Shown here: positions 29,601-35,517 of the stretch, piece after piece | How positions within the stretch are numbered: position 1 is the stretch's first letter | How the letters are laid out: the number at the start of each line of letters is the position of its first letter | Origin: Sergeia podlipaevii | Taxonomy: Eukaryota > Euglenozoa > Kinetoplastea > Trypanosomatida > Trypanosomatidae | Direction: 5' to 3' | DNA length: 35,517 nucleotides | Assembly: GCA_030849805.1 (NCBI GenBank) | Contig: JASANZ010002027.1 | Span: 1 to 35,517 of the forward strand | Made by a program: the position numbers and the translations under genes | Notes under the pieces: generated by a model | The model's input: the letters and a program-made list of their open reading frames with translations, nothing else | Told to the model about the DNA's origin: nothing | Database searches by the model: none

Positions 29601-30183
29601 GCTGTGTGGCGGCCACCTCAAAGGAACTAGAGCGGTAGTGCCCACTATCTTCTGCGTCTGCTGTTGCTAGTGATGGTGGTGCCTGAGGAGTGGCTGCTTC
29701 AACAGGTGCTGCTAAGTTCATATGGCTGTGGCGGTCCTTGTTGTTTGCGCCACCCGGGACTAGAACATCTGAAGACGCTATCATGTCATCGCTGGTTTTC
29801 GGTGCAGTCACTACTGCTGGGGGAGGCATTGAGGTTACAATGATATCGGTTGAGTTACAGTACTTCATGACAACCGGCACGTGCCTTCTTATCATTGGAG
29901 CAAAAGCTGGAATACCCACTACATTATTGATATCCGTCGACGTCGCGGTTGCTTTGGAGACGCCAGGAGCAGCGAGAGCAGGGGTGTTTGTGCGGTCAGC
30001 GCCAGCGACATAGACAGCTGGTGGACCGAATAGCAAAGATGGAGACTCTGAAGAAGTAGTAGCACTGCTGCTGCTGCTACTAGCACTGTTGCTTGTGAGA
30101 CTAGCTGTCGTCCGCTGAGTAGAGTCTCTGTGCACAGCACTGGGGCCCACCGCAACAGGTCTGCTTACCTGAGTACCAAGCAT
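26695..30183 (-). CDS. Large, mostly disordered hypothetical protein with two helical islands
   Basis: I do not recognise this protein. The frame is 1162 residues and dominated by Ser, Ala, Thr, Gly and Pro, with Q/H runs (227-241), so mostly disordered. Two segments look folded: residues about 446-500 (SMDEAVSLAVATMGG, then EVSLLKMLKRLAAINTVLEEELKAARQQL, broken here) form a likely coiled coil, and about 648-712 (SDRVRAVIEKITHEG, then LREAISVAESAPTEEALVLL) a helical bundle ending in a basic stretch. The C-terminal half is rich in Lys/Arg/Ser motifs, as in cytoskeleton-associated or phosphorylated scaffolds, but that is only a guess. The start is doubtful: no AG occurs on the coding strand from 30318 to 30171, so the nearest acceptor lies just inside the frame (AG at 30170-30169). 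In that case translation would begin at Met 97 (29895). Confidence 0.75.
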   Translation of the reverse strand: MLGTQVSRPVAVGPSAVHRDSTQRTTASLTSNSASSSSSSATTSSESPSLLFGPPAVYVAGADRTNTPALAAPGVSKATATSTDINNVVGIPAFAPMIRRHVPVVMKYCNSTDIIVTSMPPPAVVTAPKTSDDMIASSDVLVPGGANNKDRHSHMNLAAPVEAATPQAPPSLATADAEDSGHYRSSSFEVAATQPTTPTFHATGTAAVINDTSASADSTPASVTSKQQQQQGQHHGHNTHHSTVHRPGGFYTSNVVGQGCHEAGDNREEGAAVQSSDGLACSDPFAASLEEDARARQYAALSAAATPCHPMGQEQRSREVATPISGQRAGSDAMLEKHTPEGSRTNVCSSTLMSGGDCGGSEVAPPFVLLAPSEHPQQRMSLQHSMPNGNQIRKLQGDRATGKVMMAPTSSIAYDALQHRRPPHMQPSVPLSGCALPPPQPSEPSLSMDEAVSLAVATMGGSITEREVSLLKMLKRLAAINTVLEEELKAARQQLCEVAAKGAATSDTHAFPSVMSGPAMKADASRLSASLLNHREKHQPPSGAEASGEGRAAKEAFAMKNSVHCKRVFPRADPRIKQSTVVSGPKGSSGSHLGKPPAAAPFTWAVGEKVSSISSSGGGNDNTKNKKRSGSREGALPARATAAAASYTVSDRVRAVIEKITHEGWCNEAALREAISVAESAPTEEALVLLDALKHSVVARRRIEQRKMKLGGVHAGEDKMTRIATTAGDAYAATGLSAAAAGSRRSVRSMSAPAPLTAAAGGGAKVRCHGTPRKGSSTLIPLPRTTSAKRASSFSSSAPANALASEEKRVCRGVSTLDTAALKDSARASKGGGGGGTANGRRAASTKLASNAERAPSPKSKRKKSNSALRAVSCLSDAFVPTQMKATDVAVDNVPVEALAHANTAETATAAATENNCDAMMVTPCTTTTTTAAATGRLSLNTTVEVVVPQAQVRPDSKQRVRSCSNNTFAGKTGISNTSGGAGISQRTRQRTASTPGITTNRSAGAAAAATATPACANASRSRVPAYKSQVAKTTALSAATPRAASNSARPKDRDDDHMPSFTGKVKASKRNGAGNALRHMKPQSSLCTGADASLPIGVNSQRVAAQVISDGTHCDMAHAHALEPQTVSVKELQAGYLAQSRRVLAQLEAMLMMPLSLMDAV

Positions 30184-30318
30184 GGTAAGGTATAATATAT
30201 AATGTGATAGAAAAGATGAAGCAAGTCAGTATATAGAAGCGTCACAAAGTGTTTTTGAAAGAAAAATGCCGTTTTTTTTTTTTGGAAATGATAATAATAA
30301 TAATAATGGAGCGGATTA
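30169..30318 (-). promoter_or_regulatory. AG-free U-rich tract spanning the ATG at 30183
   Basis: On the minus strand 148 bases (30318-30171) contain no AG, are U-rich with UUA repeats and CUUUUCUAUC-type blocks, and end at CAG (AG at 30170-30169), 12 bases after the ATG. This is the look of a branch-point-to-acceptor region. Confidence 0.45.
30291..30307. repeat. AAT trinucleotide repeat
   Basis: Five AAT units on + (UUA on the transcript strand), 108 bases upstream of ATG 30183, inside the AG-free tract. Confidence 0.8.
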
Positions 30319-31175
30319 CTATAATCGGATAGTTGAACGTATCCCTATGTATGTATGTATATGCACGTACGGTGATCGTTCAAAATGCAACGACAAAAAT
30401 ATAGTGATAAACGCACTCCGATAAAAGACGGAAACAAACAAACAAAAAAAAGGATATACGATAGAGAGAGCACTCACTTTTCTTGACTATATATCCCTCT
30501 CCTCTCCCCTTTAAAAGGGGGAAAAAAAAAAACGGTGAGCAAAACGAGAAAAAAAAGGTGAATTCAATTTTTGTTGCAACGCTTTGCAATGTAGAGGTAA
30601 TTACTATGGCGACGTTTTTTTTGGGGGGAAAGAACAGTTGCACCTAAAATAATTTTTAAAAAAGGTTCAACAATAAAAAAAGGTACAGCAATAAGAGCAC
30701 TACCTAAATACAGCTGGCTGTAGTAACAACAAAAATATATTTGAAAGAGGGGGGGGAAAGAAGGTATAAAAATCGAGAGAGAAAATATATATTGTGACAG
30801 ACTCAGCAAGAGTGTCCTTGTATGTTCTTTGACTCTGTGCAATTTAAAAAAAAAAAAGATAAAGGCACCGGTTTGCAAGCAGCACTCAGCAAATAATGTA
30901 TACAATAAAATAATAATAATAACAAAAATAAGCTCTTAACAGCAATAATTTGGAGTTCCTCAATGCCCAATATGCTTTAGGCTAACACTTCGCAGATAAA
31001 TAAAAAAATAAATAAAAAGGCACTTTAGTTACAACAAAAATATAGATTTATCCTTCCTCTTTCCTTTTGTCCCCCTTGACACAGAAAAGTAAAAAGAGCA
31101 GGAAAAAAAAAAAAAAACGAGACCTAAATAATAGCTACAGTTGAATAAAGAAGACAGTTTTCTTTTTCACACTAT

Positions 31176-31199
31176 AAAAGAAAAGAAAAGAAAAGAAAA
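31176..31199. repeat. AAAAG pentanucleotide repeat
   Basis: Almost five AAAAG units on +, CUUUU on the transcript strand; a pure pyrimidine tract within the Sec10 3' UTR. Confidence 0.85.
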
Positions 31200-31563
31200 A
31201 TTGAAAGTGAAAAGTAGGGAAAGATAAAGAGAATGAAAGAGAAAGTGCAATAGCCAAGTACCAAGAGAGCAATCAGCAAATACATTTGCTAGCCCATATG
31301 TTACGTAGAAAAAAAAAAAATTCCTTTCTTGTGGAATATCCACCTTGTTGATTCAATTGTTTTTTTTAAGTAGTAAAAGTGGTCGCAAGATAAGGAAATA
31401 AAAACACTAATAACAATAATAATAACAAAAAGGTATAGTATATAGATTGATAGAGAAACACAAACACACCCTCACCCAGAGACAAAAACTAGGGGGAAAG
31501 AAAAGAAGCAAGATTATACAAGGCGTACACTAGCATAGCCGCACTTATCTTCTCTGACATGAA

Positions 31564-34500
31564 TCAGTTATCAATAGCATTGAAGGCCTCACGCACGTCC
31601 AGACGAATACGAATAAACCGTGCCTGCTCTTCGCCAGGCATCAGCTTCAGTAGTCCGGAGTTCTTCACCGCCTTGATGTGGTCAAGTGGCATGATGAGAA
31701 GGCTGCTGGTCTCCTTTAATATCTGAAAAAGCACTCCCACAACGGCACCGCCAAGCCCCGGCGTCGAGTAGAGCGGCGTCATGGCCTCCCTGTACGCCGT
31801 TACGTCCTGCTTGAAAATCAGCGTACCTCGGTCGTTGGCGGTGAAAGACTTGAGGTGAGTCGCAATACCGCGATACAAACACACACCAAGCGTGCGCACA
31901 AAGGATGAAGGACCGCCATCACCAAACAGAAGTTGCTGCAGATTCATCGCGCGAGCCCGCGCGCGTGAGGCGTCCATGGGGGTAAGTCCAACCTGTGCGT
32001 CACCAAGACGTGTTGACGTGCCGCTCCCCTTCGTCAAAGAAGGAGAAACATCCCCCCTGATAATGCCAACCTCACCGCCTGCCAGAGCTGCAGCGTTAGC
32101 CATGGCACGCTCAGTAGCCGCGGCTTGATTCACCTCACGCAGCGCGGCAGCAGAGCCCGCCTCTACCCCGACGAGCTCTCTCCCACTTGTACCACCAACC
32201 GTTTGACCGTTTGAGAGGTGAATGAACTCCTTGGCCTCCTCAAACTGCCGAGTAACGTAGTAGCAAAAAAGCGTGCACGCACGTGTACATGGTGGAGCAA
32301 TGAAGTTCTGCTCCTTGGACTTGGGCATATAGTCATTCTTCCCCTGATAGTGCATCAAGATGGCAAGCGAACGGACAATCACCGCCTGCGTCGACATGTT
32401 GAGCAGCTTCTCGGCGCGCTCGTCCATGGCTTCTAATGCTGCCGCGCGGGCCTCCTCCACTTCAGGGAGTAGACGAGTGTACAAGTGAAGTATCGGGGTG
32501 CACACAAGCAAGATGCTTTCATTATAGCTCATGAGTGTGGACTGAGCATAAAGGAGCATACGGAACCCGCACTGCTGTGACTCCGGCTTCGGTGGTCGAA
32601 GTAGCTCCTCTTCACTCTTGGGTCGCAGCCGCCAGTTGTCACGATCGGCGCGGATCGAGTCGTACGTCTTGCGCAGTTCCACATCAAGAAAAGCACCCAT
32701 AAACTTCAACGACGTTGTGATGAGCGCGACGGTGTAGCGTCCTACCTCGCTAGGTATCACATAAGCCCGTACTAGCTTGGCGACTTCAAGAAGAGTATTG
32801 GCAATTTCACGCGACTTTGTCATGTGTGCCTCTCGAAGATCAAAAAACTCCTCATTGACAGGATAGAGGCTTCGTGTGTACTTATCCTCGATAATGGTAT
32901 GATAGCGGTTGAGCAGCTCCACCGCAAAACGATTCTTGCTGACAGCAGCACGCTCTGAAAAAATGTTGTCCGTTAGACGACTCACTACATCCACCTCGTC
33001 GTTAGAAAAGTGCTTCCGCAGCTCCTTAACAAAGTCCGCAAACAGCGTGAAGAGACGTGTCTCGGTGCTTAACTTGTACGCAATCGCATCCGCCACGCGC
33101 ACGTTGCAGCGGCGCTTGGTGCGTGGTGAGAGCGTGCCTTCTGCATTCAGCATAGCAGTTTCATGCGTCTCCGCCAATTTAATCTGCTGCTTAATAAAAG
33201 GCTTGATAACGCCTTCGGTGACTTGCGCGAGTAGCTGCTGACGCGCGGTATTGGTGACACCAAAAATGGTCTCCACTACAATTACCTCGCGCTTGACGCG
33301 ACTGACAAGGAATGCAAAGGCCCCATACAGGTCTGCTTCTGTACAACGTTTAAAGTGATCCATGGCCAAAAGGGGACTTGGATTCGGCAAAGGAGGCTGG
33401 CTAGGCAGTGGGCGAGGACTGTATTCGCTAAAAAGCGTAACGCCGAGGTCGTTGATGGAGCGGGAGAAGAAGACGGAGAGAAGGGCGTCAGTCGATGGAG
33501 TAACGGTGGTGTACATGCGGGAGGTTAGTTCCAGCGTCTTAAGCAGCGCACGGCCAAAGCTCAAGTGTGCAGCAGTCTGTGGATTCTCATCGTAAAATGT
33601 GCTGAAGCATGCGATGATGTGAAACATGTCAGAAACCAACTCCTGCCTCAGCCACAACGTGTAGGTTTCAATGTTCCCCGTGTTAGGCACAACATCCCCC
33701 AGCTCACGCGCAAGCAACTGCAGCTTCTGGCACCACTCAACCTGTGTCTCTGTGTAGGCTCGAGCTGCAAACGTGCGATCAAGTCCAGCAGAAACCGCCG
33801 CTGCCTCTGCACGATGCAGCTTGAAAGTCGAACTCACTTCCTCCTTGTACCCATCCGCGTTATCGTCCTCGTCCCCTGAAAAGTCGTCCTCGTCCTCGCT
33901 GTTTGCTGCCGCCTCCACACCAAATTCCCCCCCACTACCATCGCCATCACCATCCTTTCTCATAGTGTTGTTCTGCGCCTCGTCGCTGATGGGTATGCCG
34001 GACGTTGAGGTCGTGTAAAACCGCGGATTAAATGCGGCTACTCGCCCACTCTTCCACTTCTCCGTCACCGCCACCCTCTGCCCCACGCGTGCCTTCGACA
34101 ACACTTTCAGCGCATTCGTCAGCTCCGCTTGGGGGATGCTAATGAGCATTTTAAAGTAGCGGAGCAGCTGGGAGACCGACCGACCACGCAGCACGCGTGC
34201 GTTGGCCTGCGATAAATGCTGCTCGATGCCAGCCATGGCGGTCTGCGCGTTACTGACACGGTTCTCATACTCATGCAAGCGTGTGGTGGTGGCCTCGAGA
34301 CCCAGTCGAATGTGCGCCAGCTGCTTTTTCTCCCTGATCTCTACTCGTTTGCAGCGTACCTCCTGCCACTGCAAGAGTGCATCCTCCTCGGCCAGAAGCT
34401 TGCTGATCTCATCAGAGGAGTGCTCGAGCGCGACGGAAAGATTACCCGCAACTGCAAGGAAGCACGGCTCATCCGCCTCCTCTCCACTACGGTCCACCTG

Positions 34501-35097
34501 TCGAACGCTGAGGGGGAGCTTGTCGCTGCTGAAGAGCGCACCTCCATCGTTTCCTCGCAGCATCGTGTTGGAGGAGGACGCTCTCTCAGAGCCACCACCC
34601 AGCGTGCCACGCTTTACATCCTGCTTCAGGCGCATGAGAATTGGAAAAAGAATGCGATTCGTGATGTTGTTGACAAACGTTGGCGCAGAAAAGTTGATGG
34701 AGCTGAATATTGCGCGATCAATAGCCACCCCTCGCGCAGCCTCAAAGGTGAGCGGAGAGGCCGGAGACGGAGAGGAAGACGCTGCCGGAGGCGTGGAGGA
34801 TGAGGATGCACCGTGGCTTCCCTTTGGGCTTGCCGCTCCACCTCCTGTCTTTGTTGTTGGAGGAGGACCCGCTTGAGATCTTGATGCAAGGGGCAACGAC
34901 GGCCTACTTGCACCCATCCGGCCTTGTGAACGGTCCAAATTTTTTTTTGTAGGTGCATCTGATCCAGAGCGCTCTTGCACCTCTACAGCCTTGGTAAACG
35001 CTGAGGGAGCTGGAGGGGAAACAGTCGCGGCTAGTCCTGTGGGATCTTCCTCAGACCGCTTCCGCCGAATGATACGCCTTGGCGGTTGAGCGGACAT
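31564..35097 (-). CDS. SEC10: Exocyst complex subunit Sec10
   Basis: From ATG 35097 it is 1177 residues; the frame reaches 35127 only by a TTG codon. The exocyst tethers secretory vesicles to the plasma membrane, in trypanosomes at the flagellar pocket. Residues 1-115 are Ser/Pro/Ala-rich and disordered. Residues about 235-320 form the coiled coil typical of Sec10 (YENRVSNAQTAMAGIEQHL, then RSVSQLLRYF, matching the family's RAxxAxxLxxYF pattern). An acidic low-complexity insert lies at about 378-420. The rest is long helical-rod sequence, and near the end LGVCLYRGIATHLKSFTAND, then GTLIFKQDVTAYREAM, matches the conserved Sec10 C-terminal block with its K-D-x-x-x-Y motif. It is longer than animal or yeast Sec10 (about 700-900) because of the N-terminal and acidic inserts. 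Another rod-type tethering subunit is possible but less likely. Confidence 0.82.
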   Translation of the reverse strand: MSAQPPRRIIRRKRSEEDPTGLAATVSPPAPSAFTKAVEVQERSGSDAPTKKNLDRSQGRMGASRPSLPLASRSQAGPPPTTKTGGGAASPKGSHGASSSSTPPAASSSPSPASPLTFEAARGVAIDRAIFSSINFSAPTFVNNITNRILFPILMRLKQDVKRGTLGGGSERASSSNTMLRGNDGGALFSSDKLPLSVRQVDRSGEEADEPCFLAVAGNLSVALEHSSDEISKLLAEEDALLQWQEVRCKRVEIREKKQLAHIRLGLEATTTRLHEYENRVSNAQTAMAGIEQHLSQANARVLRGRSVSQLLRYFKMLISIPQAELTNALKVLSKARVGQRVAVTEKWKSGRVAAFNPRFYTTSTSGIPISDEAQNNTMRKDGDGDGSGGEFGVEAAANSEDEDDFSGDEDDNADGYKEEVSSTFKLHRAEAAAVSAGLDRTFAARAYTETQVEWCQKLQLLARELGDVVPNTGNIETYTLWLRQELVSDMFHIIACFSTFYDENPQTAAHLSFGRALLKTLELTSRMYTTVTPSTDALLSVFFSRSINDLGVTLFSEYSPRPLPSQPPLPNPSPLLAMDHFKRCTEADLYGAFAFLVSRVKREVIVVETIFGVTNTARQQLLAQVTEGVIKPFIKQQIKLAETHETAMLNAEGTLSPRTKRRCNVRVADAIAYKLSTETRLFTLFADFVKELRKHFSNDEVDVVSRLTDNIFSERAAVSKNRFAVELLNRYHTIIEDKYTRSLYPVNEEFFDLREAHMTKSREIANTLLEVAKLVRAYVIPSEVGRYTVALITTSLKFMGAFLDVELRKTYDSIRADRDNWRLRPKSEEELLRPPKPESQQCGFRMLLYAQSTLMSYNESILLVCTPILHLYTRLLPEVEEARAAALEAMDERAEKLLNMSTQAVIVRSLAILMHYQGKNDYMPKSKEQNFIAPPCTRACTLFCYYVTRQFEEAKEFIHLSNGQTVGGTSGRELVGVEAGSAAALREVNQAAATERAMANAAALAGGEVGIIRGDVSPSLTKGSGTSTRLGDAQVGLTPMDASRARARAMNLQQLLFGDGGPSSFVRTLGVCLYRGIATHLKSFTANDRGTLIFKQDVTAYREAMTPLYSTPGLGGAVVGVLFQILKETSSLLIMPLDHIKAVKNSGLLKLMPGEEQARFIRIRLDVREAFNAIDN

Positions 35098-35110
35098 GAA
35101 TGCGCTTTTT

Positions 35111-35142
35111 CTTAATAATAATAACAATAATAATAATAATTC
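35111..35142 (-). promoter_or_regulatory. Predicted spliced-leader acceptor of Sec10
   Basis: On the minus strand a run of UUA/UUG repeats (35140-35113) ends in ATTAAG, AG at 35112-35111, leaving a leader of only 13 nt; a second AG at 35106-35105 leaves 7 nt. The repeat replaces a normal C/T tract. Confidence 0.5.
35113..35140. repeat. AAT trinucleotide repeat upstream of Sec10
   Basis: Nine AAT-type units with one AAC on +, immediately upstream of the Sec10 start on the transcript strand. Confidence 0.85.
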
Positions 35143-35517
35143 TTATATATGTAATATACCCCTTTCCGCTTCTCTGTATTAGAGCACACACAGAAAAAAA
35201 AAGGGGCAAACAATTGCTTTATATTGCACTCACTCTTTTTCGACTTGGCTTGGCTAATCAAAAGCAACAAGTGGCTTCTTCTATATATTGCCAAAGTAAG
35301 AGTTCTAGAATATTGTACCGGGAGTGAGCAGCGGAACAATAAAAAAAGGAAAATCGTAAAGGTCAAAAAAGAAACACCCCATCCCCACACCAAAAAAAAA
35401 ATGAGTAAGAAGAAAGAAGAATGAAAGGAAATACAAATAAGATAAAAATAAGAAATAAAAGCCAAATTGTCCATAACATAAAAAAGAAAAAAGAAAAAAA
35501 AAAGAATAGATAAAGTA

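Larger units (their letters stand above)
30184..31563. other. Intergenic spacer (1.4 kb) between Sec10 and the disordered protein gene
   Basis: No gene seen. Rich in A runs on +, with a G-rich run at 30749-30757, AAAAG repeats at 31176-31199 and A runs near 31105-31117 and 31308-31320. The open frames on minus at 30643-30380 and 30905-30564 are Phe/Leu-rich homopolymer products. It should be mostly the Sec10 3' UTR. Confidence 0.65.
35098..35517. other. Intergenic sequence upstream of Sec10, to the window edge
   Basis: No gene seen. Beyond the acceptor it is AT-rich with A runs. The minus open frame at 35474-35112 is Phe/Tyr/Leu-rich and runs into the AAT repeat, so it is not credible. Confidence 0.65.

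Noticed and set aside
34202..34876. Open frames on + opposite the Sec10 N-terminal region
   Set aside because: Arg/Ser-rich shadows of the Sec10 coding strand; no independent signal.
35098..35127. Ten-codon extension of Sec10
   Set aside because: It begins at a TTG inside the AAT repeat and upstream of the predicted acceptor.
35112..35474. Hydrophobic 120-codon minus open frame at the right end
   Set aside because: Phe/Tyr/Leu-rich product of A/T runs that ends inside the AAT repeat.

Overview
The window reads as part of a trypanosomatid (kinetoplastid) nuclear chromosome. All eleven genes lie on the minus strand and none shows an intron. Their coding regions are GC-balanced and are separated by AT-rich spacers full of homopolymers and simple repeats, with pyrimidine tracts followed by AG just upstream of start codons on the coding strand. 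That is the layout of a trans-spliced polycistronic gene cluster. The AT-rich spacers argue against Leishmania, but I cannot name the genus from sequence alone.

In transcription order (high to low coordinates) the genes are: exocyst Sec10 (35097-31564); a very long, mostly disordered protein (30183-26695); the SSU-processome WD40 protein UTP7/BING4 (25701-23761); a protein that I read as a divergent, heavily inserted MERIT40/BABAM1-like VWA-type domain with a disordered tail (22665-20380); two diverged tandem paralogues of an unnamed two-transmembrane family (19704-19051 and 18369-17284); an alpha-solenoid-like protein (16635-13282); a MYCBPAP-like protein with ASH/MSP-type beta segments (12511-9824); a kinesin with a C-terminal coiled coil (8786-6555); ubiquitin-activating enzyme E1 (4625-1494); and, running off the left edge, a PAP2-family membrane phosphatase (528-1). 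This last gene is incomplete, but all three catalytic motifs are readable.

The genes do not form one pathway, as expected for a kinetoplastid cluster, where regulation is mostly after transcription. Two have ubiquitin links (E1 and the MERIT40-like candidate), two suggest cytoskeleton or flagellum (kinesin and MYCBPAP-like), and one each serves secretion, ribosome biogenesis and lipid phosphate metabolism.

The points most worth following are the MERIT40-like domain, the tandem two-TM pair with two cysteine doublets at identical spacing, the PAP2 gene, and unusual UUA-repeat pyrimidine tracts. Two of these tracts run without any AG straight through the first ATG, which casts doubt on those start codons. 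Three reading frames extend upstream only through TTG or GTG codons, and I trimmed these to ATG. I found no mobile element, CRISPR array, tRNA or rRNA.
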